Assembly (NCBI RefSeq): GCF_001644645.1
Contig: NZ_CP011390.1
Coordinates: 682,001 to 746,000, forward strand
Source of the DNA: Flavisolibacter tropicus
GTDB taxonomy: Bacteria > Bacteroidota > Bacteroidia > Chitinophagales > Chitinophagaceae
DNA: 64,000 bases
Reading direction: 5' to 3'
A model generated the notes under the pieces. That model did no database searches, was not told the origin of the DNA, and was given only the letters and a program-made list of their open reading frames with translations. Made by a program: the position numbers and the translations under genes. Each line of letters begins with the position of its first letter. Position 1 is the first letter of the stretch. Positions 51,049 to 60,897 of this stretch are shown here, piece after piece.

Positions 51049-51582
51049 ATGAACATAAACAAACATTGGATTGCCGTTTACACCAGGGCAAGGTGGGAAA
51101 AAAAAGTATCTCAATTATTATCGAATAAGAACATTGAAAATTATTGCCCCTTAAATAAGGTGGTAAGGCAATGGTCGGATAGAAAAAAGATTGTACTGGA
51201 ACCACTGTTTACATCCTATGTTTTTGTCAATACCAACATTGATGAATATCTGTCAATAAGAAAGACGGATGGTATAATAAACTTCGTTTATTGGCTGGGT
51301 AAGCCTGCTGTTATAAAAAATGCAGAGATAGAATCAATAAAGTCCTTTCTGAGCGACTATACCGATGTTGAGTTAGAAAAAATCGATGTAAATGTCAATG
51401 AAGAAGTCAAAATTATTCATGGTCCCCTTTTCTCAATGAAAGGTAAAGTGATAGAAGTACAGTTTAATTATGTAAAAGTAATGCTGCCATCAATTGGCTA
51501 TTCAATGGTAGCTAAAGTTCCAAAGTCCCATATTGCAAAAATTAGCTTAAATTCTCCTAGCTCCATTTTAAGAGTGATTTAA
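51049..51582 (+). CDS. UpxY-like NusG-family antiterminator
   Basis: This 177-residue NusG paralogue is of the type that helps RNA polymerase read through long polysaccharide operons. The NGN domain begins with HWIAVYTRARWEKKVSQLL near residue 5, with YCPLNKVVRQWSDRKK and the PLFTSYVFVNTN segment; the KOW domain follows with VKIIHGPLFSMKGKVIEV near 130. The ATG at 51049 is preceded by AAAGGAGAAG, a good ribosome site for this phylum, and preferred over a TTG five codons earlier. It is the third gene of the locus, not the first, so it may act on its own operon after an initial round of transcription. Confidence 0.9.
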   Translation: MNINKHWIAVYTRARWEKKVSQLLSNKNIENYCPLNKVVRQWSDRKKIVLEPLFTSYVFVNTNIDEYLSIRKTDGIINFVYWLGKPAVIKNAEIESIKSFLSDYTDVELEKIDVNVNEEVKIIHGPLFSMKGKVIEVQFNYVKVMLPSIGYSMVAKVPKSHIAKISLNSPSSILRVI

Positions 51583-51614
51583 GCCCCTCTTTTTACAGTT
51601 CCAATTAATAATCT

Positions 51615-52766
51615 ATGCGGGTAGCGTATATTACTTCATACAATTCAGAAGAAGTAAAACATTGGTCTGGAAGCGGATTTTATATTGCTGAAGCTTTAAA
51701 AAACCAGGGTATAGAGCTGTTAAGAATACATTGTATTGTCAAACACTCTTTTATTCAGCGATTAAAAAGAAAGCTTAATAAAATTTTATTTAATAAAGTG
51801 CTTTTATTAGAAAGAGAGCCGTCATATTTAAAGTCATTGGCTAAAAAAGCTAATCAATTGCTTTTTAATCAGGAGTACGATATTGTTTTCTCCCCAGGGT
51901 CATTACCCATAACGTACTTAAAAACGGATAAGCCCATTGCTTTTATGACAGATTCCACTTATGATGGTTTGATAAATCTCTATATGCAGGATCAATCCTT
52001 GACAAAACAATCTATTATAAATGGAAATAAGGCAGAAGCCATTGCTTTGCAAAAAGCTTCTTTGGCCTTTTATACTTCTGAATGGGCTATTGAAAATGCA
52101 GTAAATAAGTATAATATAGATAAATCAAAGGTTCGGAAAAGCAGTTTTGGACCTAATCTTTCGAATGGTTTTTCGGAAAAGAAAATCCGAGAATTGGTAG
52201 GTGAGCGTGCAGACAATAAAGTAAAGAACTTATTGTTCGTGGGCGTAGAATGGCGGCGCAAAGGTGCAAGGAAGGCTATAGAGACAGTAGCTGCCTTAAT
52301 TGAAAAAGGCCATAATGTAACACTTACATTGGTTGGTTGTAAAATACCCGAAGGCGAAGTTTTGCCCTCCTTTGTTAAATACTACCCCTTTATTTCAAAA
52401 GAAACTATCGAAGGCCGTCAAATACTGGATAAGCTCTTTCAACAAGCCAGCTTTTTTATACTACCTACTGAAGCCGATTGTACACCAATTGTGTTTTCTG
52501 AAGCAGCGTCTTATGGCCTACCCGTTATTACAACAAATACCGGAGGATGTCCTGCTGTTGTATTAGATAAAATTTCTGGTTATTGTTTTCAACCTGAAAC
52601 ATTTAAGGAGAATGCTGTTGAAATCATTGAGAATTTGATAAATGATCAACGATTATATGAGAGGATTAGCGTAAACGCATATTATCGTTTTTGTAACGAG
52701 TTAAACTGGAACGTTATTGGTAAACAATTACTTGAGTCATTAGAGCCACTAGTTGAAAAAAGATAA
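51615..52766 (+). CDS. Family 4-type glycosyltransferase
   Basis: This 383-residue cytoplasmic GT-B enzyme transfers a sugar to the growing repeat unit. The C-terminal donor domain has LLFVGVEWRRKGARKAIETVA near residue 205 and the E-x7-E-type stretch PTEADCTPIVFSEAASYGLPVITTNTGG near 290. The N-terminal half carries FYIAEALKNQGIE and lacks a signal peptide. Acceptor and donor cannot be told. It follows the UpxY-like gene after 32 bp. AT richness and codon use resemble the other genes of the locus rather than the housekeeping part. Confidence 0.9.
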   Translation: MRVAYITSYNSEEVKHWSGSGFYIAEALKNQGIELLRIHCIVKHSFIQRLKRKLNKILFNKVLLLEREPSYLKSLAKKANQLLFNQEYDIVFSPGSLPITYLKTDKPIAFMTDSTYDGLINLYMQDQSLTKQSIINGNKAEAIALQKASLAFYTSEWAIENAVNKYNIDKSKVRKSSFGPNLSNGFSEKKIRELVGERADNKVKNLLFVGVEWRRKGARKAIETVAALIEKGHNVTLTLVGCKIPEGEVLPSFVKYYPFISKETIEGRQILDKLFQQASFFILPTEADCTPIVFSEAASYGLPVITTNTGGCPAVVLDKISGYCFQPETFKENAVEIIENLINDQRLYERISVNAYYRFCNELNWNVIGKQLLESLEPLVEKR

Positions 52767-52849
52767 ATCCCAAGTTACTACCTATTAATTTACAAGAACA
52801 CTACTTCTCATCCATTCTGTAAATATGAAGCTCATAATTAAGCTATAAA

Positions 52850-54220
52850 ATGATAGGCGCAATATTATTCATTGTCTCATTTGCTTTATTCTCTGGGCCT
52901 AATAGGTTTATTTCTATTGTGCTGTTATTTGCGTTGTTAACCGGTGGTTTTCAATTGGTGCCACTTAATTATATGGTAATATCTTCAATTGGCGTTACTA
53001 AATGCTATGATTGGGTATTATTATTTGTTGGTGCAATGTTGTTGCTGCAACCTCAGGTATTTTTAAATACGCTGGTATGGAAAAGTTTTAAAATGATGTC
53101 CATCTATGGTGTCATTTTAATAATACTATTAGTATACAGCATTTTTGTTCAGAACGTCGAACCTGCAGTAAGTGTACGGGTTTTTCGAAACTTACTTTAT
53201 TTTTTACCGATCGTATTGTTTGTACAACTTCCTCAGGAAGAAATTGCCAAGGTTTTTAAAATCCTAATTTTTATTACAGCATTCGTTAGCCTTGTTTATT
53301 GCTTGCAACAGGTGTTTCACAAAACATTGCTGAATGGTATAACATCCGATTTTATGGGTGTTAGCGGAGAGAAAGACCGTTACTATAATTTGCCTGTTTA
53401 TGTCTATCCTGTTATCTTTTTCCTGTTTTTTAAAGACAACTTTTTACAAATACGTTTTAGGTATATTCTTTTATTAATGTGCTGTTCAGCAGTTTTGTTA
53501 TCACAACACAGAAACCTGCTTTTAGCAATAGTTGTCTGTTATTTCTTACACTTCCTATTTAGCAATCGTGTTTCAATAATTGCAATTTTAGGGTTTAGCA
53601 TTTTAAGTGCTGGGTTTCTCTACTTTGCTGATTCTTTATGGAATAATCGCTTCTCTAAAGGTTTGGAGGATATTTCACAGACTTCATTTGCAATAACTCC
53701 TGCAGCCTTCTATGAAATAGATTTAACAAACATAACTACTACTGAGTTCCGGCAATATCTTTTTCAGGAACGACTGAACTATATATTAAAAGAAAATGGC
53801 AAAACACTATTGGGAGCTGGACTAATTACTGATGATTCCAGAAAGGCAGCCTCTTTGAATTTCAATATCGGGATGGATGACGGATATGGAAATGTTTCAC
53901 AAGTAGCTAGTAGTGATATTGCTTGGTCCTCAATGATTTTACAAATGGGCGTAGCAGGTACTTTAGTTTTCATTTTATTTCATATTTCATTCCTTAAAGA
54001 TTTTTTTAAAGAAAGAGAAGATGGAATTATGCAGGTTGGTGCCCTGTATATTATTGCACTTTTTATTACTTCCTTTTTCAGTAATACCATTTCTCTGCCA
54101 TATACAACCTCTTTATTAGTATTATTTGGTGCTTACTATTATCAACTTTATTTAAATAAAAGAGCTAAATCGTATTTGAATGATCAGGATTTCAATCATT
54201 ACTTCTCTTTATCGGTGTGA
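52850..54220 (+). CDS. O-antigen polymerase/ligase-like (Wzy-type) membrane protein
   Basis: This 456-residue inner-membrane protein has about 11-12 hydrophobic segments with a larger loop near residues 270-360. Sequence identity with polymerases is always low; the support is the topology, the SQHRNLLLAIVV segment near 225 that resembles the O-antigen ligase family motif, and its place between glycosyltransferases. It would polymerise or ligate repeat units at the outer face of the inner membrane. The next gene overlaps its end by 41 bp in another frame. No other Wzy-like gene is seen in the window. Confidence 0.75.
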   Translation: MIGAILFIVSFALFSGPNRFISIVLLFALLTGGFQLVPLNYMVISSIGVTKCYDWVLLFVGAMLLLQPQVFLNTLVWKSFKMMSIYGVILIILLVYSIFVQNVEPAVSVRVFRNLLYFLPIVLFVQLPQEEIAKVFKILIFITAFVSLVYCLQQVFHKTLLNGITSDFMGVSGEKDRYYNLPVYVYPVIFFLFFKDNFLQIRFRYILLLMCCSAVLLSQHRNLLLAIVVCYFLHFLFSNRVSIIAILGFSILSAGFLYFADSLWNNRFSKGLEDISQTSFAITPAAFYEIDLTNITTTEFRQYLFQERLNYILKENGKTLLGAGLITDDSRKAASLNFNIGMDDGYGNVSQVASSDIAWSSMILQMGVAGTLVFILFHISFLKDFFKEREDGIMQVGALYIIALFITSFFSNTISLPYTTSLLVLFGAYYYQLYLNKRAKSYLNDQDFNHYFSLSV

Positions 54221-55100
54221 AGCTTTTTTAGAGACCTTTATCCATCACTTTTTTAATATCGTTAATAAAGATGAATGTGAGTTAATACTTGTACATAATG
54301 ATCCCACTAGTAATGAATTGCAGATCATTAAAAAGTTTGATTGGACAGGCATTCATTTAACACATATTCAAATTGGGCGTGAAGGTTTGTATAATTCATG
54401 GAACAGGGCCATTAAAATAGCCAAAGGTGAATATTTGGCTATTTGGAATGTCGATGATATCAGAACACCAGATTCCTTGCTTTCGCAAAAGATAGCATTA
54501 GATAACAATGACGCTGTATTATGTTATGGCGACTTCTATGGCACTCGTGAATATGGAACCTTTAAACATCGAAAGCTTCAGTATGCTGAATTCAGCGAAA
54601 TGAAGAAAAGTAAATTAAGAAGACACATCATTGGATGCTTTCCTATGTGGCGAAAATCGGTTCATGAAAAGGTTGGATATTTTGATGAACAATTTAGGCT
54701 AGTAAGCGACTTTGAGTTTCAATTGCGGCTCTTACCCAATTACAAGTTTGTAAAAGCTGACAAAATACTGGGTTATTACTTAGAGTTTGTTGGCCACAAA
54801 TTAAGTAGTAATGGTTTTTTACAGAATAAAGAACGAACTGTAGTTGAAATAAGGTATAAGATTTATGAAAAGATATTGATGCATACACTCCCCTTTCTAT
54901 CTAAATATCGGCCTTATTACTTTTTGAATTTTGGTGTATGGTATAAAGTTTCAGATGTTGTTCCACATGTCAGGAAAATTAATGAAATGGATGTACTTCA
55001 TTTTATCCAAATGCCTTTTTCCTTTTTCCTTACATTTTTATCCCGTAGTACTAGTAAACTTTATAGAGTTCTTTTAAATAAACCCTATATCCCTTCATAA
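54180..55100 (+). CDS. Family 2 glycosyltransferase
   Basis: This 306-residue GT-A enzyme has the family 2 start IRISIITSLYRCEAFLETFI, the segment GLYNSWNRAIKIAKGEYLAIWNVDDIRTPDSL near residue 75 with the metal-binding DxD variant VDD, and later CFPMWRKSVHEKVGYFDEQFRLVSDFEF near 155. It adds a sugar from a nucleotide donor, which one is unknown. Its ATG lies inside the end of the Wzy-like gene (41-bp overlap), so translation is coupled. The C-terminal ~80 residues are basic and may lie at the membrane. Confidence 0.9.
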   Translation: MIRISIITSLYRCEAFLETFIHHFFNIVNKDECELILVHNDPTSNELQIIKKFDWTGIHLTHIQIGREGLYNSWNRAIKIAKGEYLAIWNVDDIRTPDSLLSQKIALDNNDAVLCYGDFYGTREYGTFKHRKLQYAEFSEMKKSKLRRHIIGCFPMWRKSVHEKVGYFDEQFRLVSDFEFQLRLLPNYKFVKADKILGYYLEFVGHKLSSNGFLQNKERTVVEIRYKIYEKILMHTLPFLSKYRPYYFLNFGVWYKVSDVVPHVRKINEMDVLHFIQMPFSFFLTFLSRSTSKLYRVLLNKPYIPS

Positions 55101-55105
55101 ATAAA

Positions 55106-56182
55106 ATGACCAAGATCAATATAGTGCATGTAATTTTTGTAATGCGGGTTGGTGGCGCTGAGAATATGTTGACTGACCTGGTAAATGAACAAGTCAAAAC
55201 AGCTAATGTTTCTATAATTGTGGTGAACAGTAAGATTGACCAAATATTAATTGACCGTCTATCTCCTGCTGTAAAAGTTTATTATGCCGAAAGAAATGAA
55301 CAGTCGCGAAATCCCTTTGTTCTCTTTAAGATCTGGTTTTGGCTTTTCAATTTAAAGGCTGACGTTATTCATTGTCATCAACACAATTTGATTAACTATT
55401 TGCCATTTTGGAAAAATAAAATGGTTGTTACCATTCATACAGTTGGTGTGGAAGTGAAAAATCTAAGAAAATATAAAAAGGTTTATGCTATTTCTGATGC
55501 TGTAAGGAATGATCTCCTTAAACGCGGAGGTATAAATGCAACCGTGGTTTATAATGGTATAGAAACGCCCAATATAAAGCCAAAACAGTTAAGTACCGTT
55601 AATAGCGCAGCTTCGTTTAAAATCGTGCAAGTAAGTAGGCTTATACATGAAGTAAAGGGCCAACATCTAGCAATTGAAGCTATACATAAATTGAGAACTA
55701 CACTTAATCTAGACGTACAATTGTATTTTATAGGCAGAGGCCCTTCTTTGCAATATTTAAGCGAATTGACAAAAGAGTATAATTTGGAAAACAGTGTGTT
55801 TTTTCTGGGTGAAAAAGATCGCAACTGGATTTATGAGAACCTTAATCAGTTTGATCTTCTATTGCAGCCTTCGATATATGAGGGATTTGGGCTAACAATA
55901 GTTGAAGGCTTGGCTGCAAGGCTTCCGGTTATTGCATCCAATGTTGACGGCCCGGCTGAAATCTTAAAGGATATCCCTGCTGGATTTTTATTTGATATTA
56001 ATATAGAAGGAGATTTGGTCTCTTGCATTCTAAAAGTCATAGAACTGACAAAGAATAATGAGTTTCAAGATTCTTGCGAATTGTCACGAAACATGGTGTG
56101 CCAAAAATATGGAATTAACCAAACGGTAAGCAATTATTTAAATAGCTACCCATTATTGCCGTCGAATTTGGCCGTTGCATAA
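55106..56182 (+). CDS. Family 4-type glycosyltransferase
   Basis: This 358-residue GT-B enzyme carries an N-terminal acceptor half with VIFVMRVGGAENMLTDLVNE near residue 8 and HCHQHNLINYLPF near 90. The C-terminal donor half has FKIVQVSRLIHEVKGQHLAIEAI near 170 and the E-x7-E signature PSIYEGFGLTIVEGLAARLPVIASNVDGPAEIL near 255. The G-G-A-E start is typical of GT4 enzymes that build exopolysaccharide. It starts 5 bp after the preceding gene. Sugar specificity cannot be read from the sequence. Confidence 0.92.
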   Translation: MTKINIVHVIFVMRVGGAENMLTDLVNEQVKTANVSIIVVNSKIDQILIDRLSPAVKVYYAERNEQSRNPFVLFKIWFWLFNLKADVIHCHQHNLINYLPFWKNKMVVTIHTVGVEVKNLRKYKKVYAISDAVRNDLLKRGGINATVVYNGIETPNIKPKQLSTVNSAASFKIVQVSRLIHEVKGQHLAIEAIHKLRTTLNLDVQLYFIGRGPSLQYLSELTKEYNLENSVFFLGEKDRNWIYENLNQFDLLLQPSIYEGFGLTIVEGLAARLPVIASNVDGPAEILKDIPAGFLFDINIEGDLVSCILKVIELTKNNEFQDSCELSRNMVCQKYGINQTVSNYLNSYPLLPSNLAVA

Positions 56183-56226
56183 ACCTATAGTTGTCTAAAA
56201 GGAAATAGACCTCATTAATTTATAGT

Positions 56227-57303
56227 ATGATCTCGTCACTGGTATCTAGAAAAGTGTTACTAATCGGGCCAGACTACATTGGTCACCGTGGGGGCATTGG
56301 TGCATTGCTTGATATTTATAAAGATCATTATGAGGTATTTAATTTTATACCATCTTTTAAGAATTTGCCAAGTAAGTCACAAAAGCTGGTTTTTTTTATA
56401 AAGCAACTTGTTAGAATAATAGCTTTCTTAAGAAAGAACAAAGAGATTCAGGTGCTTCACATCCATTCAGCTAAAGATGGTAGCTTGTATAGAAAGTTGA
56501 TAATTGCCTTTTTGGCAAAAAAATTCTTTAGAAAAAAAGTTATTAATCATATCCATACAGGACACTTCAAGCACTTTTATGATGAGAGTAATTGGATTTC
56601 AAAAAAAAGCATTCGTTACTTCTTGAGTTTGAATGATGCTACAATTACAGTATCAGATTTCTGGAAGGGCTATTTTATTGAATCGTTTAGCTTAAATAAT
56701 GTTTTCAAAGTAAATAATATCGTATCCATTGCAAAGCAGGATAATTCAATTAAGGAAGAAAAGATTTTAAATTTTTTATTCTTAGGCGTGATAACAAAGA
56801 AGAAAGGAATCTTTGATTTGGTAGATACAATTGCAGAAAATAAAGAAATTTTAGAAAATAAGGCAAAGTTGATTATATGTGGAAGTGGTGACACTGACGA
56901 CTTACTAGATCTAATTAAAATAGGTGGGCTTGAAAATTGCATAGATTACAGGGGCTGGGTTACTGGTGAGGAGAAGAAGTGTTTATTACAGGTTTCAGAT
57001 GTTTATGTTTTACCCTCCTATTTTGAAGGTGTTCCTATTTCTATTTTGGAGGCTATGAGTTGCGGTATGCCTATTATTTCAACCAATGTAGGCGGTATAC
57101 CAGAAGTTGTAGAAAACGGCGTTAACGGGCTACTTATAGCACCAGGCGACAGAAAAGCGATTTTGCAGGCTTTGTTGTACTACATTAACAATTTTGGAAA
57201 AGTAGAAGATCATGGAAAGCAATCTCTTCAAAAGATAAAAGAGTACTTCCCTGAATCTGTAACTAGAGAACTAGAAGAAATATATACAAGGTTGATAGTT
57301 TAA
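56227..57303 (+). CDS. Family 4-type glycosyltransferase
   Basis: This 358-residue GT-B enzyme has a start VLLIGPDYIGHRGGIGALLD near residue 10, HIHSAKDGSLYRK near 78 and HIHTGHF near 110 in the acceptor half. In the donor half there are FLGVITKKKGIFDLVDTI near 190 and YFEGVPISILEAMSCGMPIISTNVGGIPEVVENGVNGL near 260, the full E-x7-E signature. It is separate from the preceding GT4 by 44 bp and shares the low GC of the locus. Function in repeat-unit assembly is inferred from the neighbours. Confidence 0.92.
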   Translation: MISSLVSRKVLLIGPDYIGHRGGIGALLDIYKDHYEVFNFIPSFKNLPSKSQKLVFFIKQLVRIIAFLRKNKEIQVLHIHSAKDGSLYRKLIIAFLAKKFFRKKVINHIHTGHFKHFYDESNWISKKSIRYFLSLNDATITVSDFWKGYFIESFSLNNVFKVNNIVSIAKQDNSIKEEKILNFLFLGVITKKKGIFDLVDTIAENKEILENKAKLIICGSGDTDDLLDLIKIGGLENCIDYRGWVTGEEKKCLLQVSDVYVLPSYFEGVPISILEAMSCGMPIISTNVGGIPEVVENGVNGLLIAPGDRKAILQALLYYINNFGKVEDHGKQSLQKIKEYFPESVTRELEEIYTRLIV

Positions 57304-57425
57304 CCTTTCGTTCCCGCACTTAATATCATATAGAAAAGCTCCAATTATCTTTTCTTATAAAGAACCACTTGGTAATTTAAAATTATAAGAAGAGAAATAC
57401 TCTAACATTATTGTAAAGCATCACT

Positions 57426-58817
57426 ATGAATAATTACTTTTTAAGATTTATTCAGGTTTGTGTTTTTTGTTTAGATGTAATCAGTCTAAATTTTAGTAAC
57501 GTCATTTGTAAGATCTGGTTTCAATTTCCTTCCATAGCAAGTCATGAGTTGGAATACATGAATCTTTTGGTATGGATGAACATCAGTTGGCTGGGTACAG
57601 CATGGCTAACTAATTTATATAGCAAAAAAATTATATTATCATTCGAAGCCTTTTCACAACGTACATTAAACACTTTTTTATACTGGCTAATCTTAGTTGT
57701 ATCTTATCTGTTTTTCTTAGACCAATATATTATTTCCGGTTATTTCATCGGAGCAGTCTTTTTAAATCATTTCATTGTTTTACTGTTTAATAGACTGTTG
57801 CTTTTATACCTACGTTATTATTTTAAAAGACATAAGCTTTTGGCACGAAAAATAATGATCGTTGGCTATAATAACACAGCTAAGAAGCTAGCTTCATATT
57901 TAGAAGATGACGATCCGAATACCCAAATTATAGGCTTTTGTGAGGAAAAGAATAATGTTCGTGAGTTATCAAATTATCCAATTATTGATTCAATTGATAA
58001 TACAATTACAGCTGCTCGATTTTATGATGTAAATGAAGTGTATTCTACTATTGCGCCGGAACATAATACAGTTATTTATAAGCTTATGAAGCAGGCAGAT
58101 AATGCATGTATTCACTTCCGTATTATACCAGATCTAAGCTTTATTATAAAGAAAGTAGTGTATATCAATTACTTTAAAGACATTCCAGTACTTTCTTTAC
58201 GGGAAGAACCATTAAGTGATGTTGATAATAGAATTAAGAAACGGGTATTCGATATTGTTTTCAGTTTTTTGGTAATTACACTAATCCTATCCTGGCTTAT
58301 ACCTATTATTGGATTACTCATTTATTTAGAATCTCCAGGTCCCATATTTTTTAAGCAACTGCGAACAGGCAAAGACAAGAAGCCGTTTTATTGTATAAAG
58401 TTTCGCAGTATGCGTCTCAATTCAGAAGCTAATACAAAGCAAGCACAAAAGTTTGATGTAAGAATTACACGTATTGGAAAGTTTTTGCGGAGGACTAGTA
58501 TTGATGAGTTTCCACAATTTCTGAATGTTCTTTGGGGTAATATGAGTGTTGTGGGTCCCAGACCACATATGCTAAAACATACAGACGATTATTCAAAACT
58601 TATTGATCAGTATATGGTTCGGCAATTTCTAAAACCTGGTATAACTGGTTGGGCGCAAATTAATGGGTTTAGAGGAGAGACAAAGATTCTTGAGCAAATG
58701 CAAGGGCGAGTGCAGCACGATATCTGGTATATGGAAAATTGGAGCTTGCTACTTGATATAAAAATAATTTTCCTCACTATTATAAATATGTTCAGAGGTG
58801 AAAGGAATGCTTTTTAA
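57426..58817 (+). CDS. Undecaprenyl-phosphate sugar phosphotransferase (WcaJ/WbaP type)
   Basis: This 463-residue inner-membrane enzyme starts the repeat unit by moving a sugar phosphate to undecaprenyl phosphate. About four N-terminal helices and a CoA-binding-like middle domain ([20 protein letters not shown] near residue 140) precede the catalytic part. That part holds [13 protein letters not shown] near 275, [30 protein letters not shown] near 303, [27 protein letters not shown] near 358 and [16 protein letters not shown] near 405. All conserved Arg, Asp-Glu and PRP motifs are intact. Its place in the middle of the locus is unusual but not rare. The first sugar is often glucose or galactose; this is inferred. 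Confidence 0.94.
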   Translation: MNNYFLRFIQVCVFCLDVISLNFSNVICKIWFQFPSIASHELEYMNLLVWMNISWLGTAWLTNLYSKKIILSFEAFSQRTLNTFLYWLILVVSYLFFLDQYIISGYFIGAVFLNHFIVLLFNRLLLLYLRYYFKRHKLLARKIMIVGYNNTAKKLASYLEDDDPNTQIIGFCEEKNNVRELSNYPIIDSIDNTITAARFYDVNEVYSTIAPEHNTVIYKLMKQADNACIHFRIIPDLSFIIKKVVYINYFKDIPVLSLREEPLSDVDNRIKKRVFDIVFSFLVITLILSWLIPIIGLLIYLESPGPIFFKQLRTGKDKKPFYCIKFRSMRLNSEANTKQAQKFDVRITRIGKFLRRTSIDEFPQFLNVLWGNMSVVGPRPHMLKHTDDYSKLIDQYMVRQFLKPGITGWAQINGFRGETKILEQMQGRVQHDIWYMENWSLLLDIKIIFLTIINMFRGERNAF

Positions 58818-58888
58818 TTAACCAAGTTCATTGTATCTGATATTGATTTAGTGGCAATTATAAAGTTGCGATAAACAAACTTTTCAAA

Positions 58889-59923
58889 ATGGAAAGAATA
58901 CTCAAGACACCACCACGCATTTCTCCTGTAAATGCTGATGAAAAACGACCTATATGGTCGGTTATGATACCAACATATAATTGCTACCAACATATCAGGC
59001 AAACGCTTGAGAGTGTTTTGTTGCAAGATCCCGGTCCCGAAATGATGCAAATTGAAGTCATTGATGATTGTAGCAGTGACGGCGACGTTGAAGCTCTAGT
59101 ACTGGAAGTGGGTAAAGGACGAATTGGATTTTATAGGCAAGCACAAAATGTGGGTCATCATAGAAATTTTGAAACATGTTTAAATCGTTCTAAAGGAGAA
59201 TATGTTCATCTTCTTCATGGCGATGATTGTGTATTGAATGGTTTTTATAAAGAAATTGAAACGCTATTTGAAAAACATCCGAACGCTGGGGCTGCTTTTA
59301 CAAAGAATGGCTATTTAGACGTATGGAATAACATGTCAATCCCTGAAAAAAGTTTACGGAATAGAGCTGGAATATTGGAGGATTTCTTATTTGATATTGC
59401 TCAAGGGCAAATGTTGCAAGTTGTTGCTATGGTGGTAAAGCGGAAAGTGTATGAAGACTTAGGTGGATTCTATGCTGTCAATTATTGTGAGGATTGGGAA
59501 ATGTGGATTCGAATTGCGGCACATTATCCAGTTGCCTATACTCCTAACTGTCTTGCGTTATACAGAGGTGGTCAAAATAATGCTGCAAGCATTACTAGTA
59601 CCTCAATGGTCAAGGGCGAGAATTTCAAGAATATGTATAAAGCAATTGAGCTTAGCCAACAGTATTTGCCTGTGGAAAAGAGAAGGTTTATAAAGAATAT
59701 GGCGAAAAAGCGATACTCTATGCATATAGCCAAAGCTTCTAATAATATTTATGACTATAGTAGTAAGGTGGCATTTAAGCAAGCCTTATGTGCACTGAAA
59801 ATGCACCAAAATAGTAGAACTGTTTATTGGGTAATGCGACTTTACCTTAAACATTTTCGTCATTTAGTTATGGGAAAATCCATTAAGAATCACCAGTTAG
59901 AAATTAATGCTACACAAGCCTAA
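58889..59923 (+). CDS. Family 2 glycosyltransferase
   Basis: This 344-residue GT-A enzyme has the start WSVMIPTYNCYQHIRQTLESVLLQD near residue 23, IEVIDDCSSDGDVEAL near 54, NVGHHRNFETCLNRSKGEYVHLLHGDDCVL near 88 with the metal-binding DD, and CEDWEMWIRIAAHYP near 200. It is probably soluble or peripheral with a basic C-terminus. It begins 71 bp after the initiating transferase. The GDD variant and spacing are typical for enzymes of polysaccharide loci. Donor sugar unknown. Confidence 0.91.
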   Translation: MERILKTPPRISPVNADEKRPIWSVMIPTYNCYQHIRQTLESVLLQDPGPEMMQIEVIDDCSSDGDVEALVLEVGKGRIGFYRQAQNVGHHRNFETCLNRSKGEYVHLLHGDDCVLNGFYKEIETLFEKHPNAGAAFTKNGYLDVWNNMSIPEKSLRNRAGILEDFLFDIAQGQMLQVVAMVVKRKVYEDLGGFYAVNYCEDWEMWIRIAAHYPVAYTPNCLALYRGGQNNAASITSTSMVKGENFKNMYKAIELSQQYLPVEKRRFIKNMAKKRYSMHIAKASNNIYDYSSKVAFKQALCALKMHQNSRTVYWVMRLYLKHFRHLVMGKSIKNHQLEINATQA

Positions 59924-60011
59924 AATTCATAACCCTAAAAACCTAATTGCAGAGGTGTAATTAGGAAATGATAGTGAAACAATTGACCCTATAAATTAAA
60001 ATTTACTTTTC

Positions 60012-60863
60012 ATGGCAAATGCAAAAGCACAATTAAGTTGGGTAATTAAGCCTCAAACGCCTTGGTTAGGTGCCAGCTTAGCAGAGTTGATTTCTTACAA
60101 AGATTTATTATTAAGACTAGTTCGAAAGGAGTTTCTTACTTCATATCAACAAACATTACTTGGTCCGCTTTGGGTATTGGTACAACCATTACTAACTGTT
60201 GCCACATCAATCCTTATTTTTAATAAGGTAATTGGTATATCTACAGATGGAGTTCCTCCTGTATTATATTATTTAACTGGTATTACGCTTTGGGGGTTGT
60301 TTTCAGATATTTTTACAAATACTTCACTTACGTTTATACAAAATGAAAAAGTATTTAGTAAAGTATATTTTCCACGAATTATTTCTCCGTTATCCATCGT
60401 TTTATTAAACTTATTTCGGTTTAGTATACAACTGGTATTTCTGATAATTACAATAATATATTATTACCTAACTGGCCAGGTTGAACTACATATAAGTACT
60501 TGGATAATTGCCTTCCCGATGATTTTATTAACCATTATGATGGGATTCGGGGCTGGTATGTTTTTTTCTGTAATTACAGCCAAGTATAGAGATCTTACTC
60601 ACTTGTTGCAATTGCTAATACGCCTATTAATGTTTGTCTGCCCTGTATTTTACCCTTTGTCAATTGTACCTGAAAAACATAAATGGCTTATGAATTTAAA
60701 TCCACTTACTACTCAATTTGAACTATACAGATATGCTTTTTTGGGAACAGGAACTTTTACGCCAAATCAAATTATTTATAGTGTAGTTGGTTCTATTGTA
60801 TTGTTGAGTGGAAGCATGCTGCTATTCAATAGAATGAGTGATAAGTTAATTGATGTTGTTTAA
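60012..60863 (+). CDS. Wzm-like ABC-2 polysaccharide export permease
   Basis: This 283-residue inner-membrane protein with six predicted helices belongs to the ABC-2 permease family of polysaccharide exporters. The start YKDLLLRLVRKEFLTSYQQTLLGPLWVLVQPLLTVATSIL (residues 29-69) is characteristic, with VYFPRIISPLSIVLLNLFRF near 115 and YRDLTHLLQLLIRLLMFVCPVFYPLSIVP near 192. The Wzt-like ATPase gene follows at 34 bp. In ABC-dependent pathways this pair exports finished chains bound to lipid. Its presence next to Wza, Wzc and a Wzy-like gene is unusual. Confidence 0.93.
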   Translation: MANAKAQLSWVIKPQTPWLGASLAELISYKDLLLRLVRKEFLTSYQQTLLGPLWVLVQPLLTVATSILIFNKVIGISTDGVPPVLYYLTGITLWGLFSDIFTNTSLTFIQNEKVFSKVYFPRIISPLSIVLLNLFRFSIQLVFLIITIIYYYLTGQVELHISTWIIAFPMILLTIMMGFGAGMFFSVITAKYRDLTHLLQLLIRLLMFVCPVFYPLSIVPEKHKWLMNLNPLTTQFELYRYAFLGTGTFTPNQIIYSVVGSIVLLSGSMLLFNRMSDKLIDVV

Positions 60864-60897
60864 ATAAATGGAAGTTGTTTAAAGTAAATTAAATCAC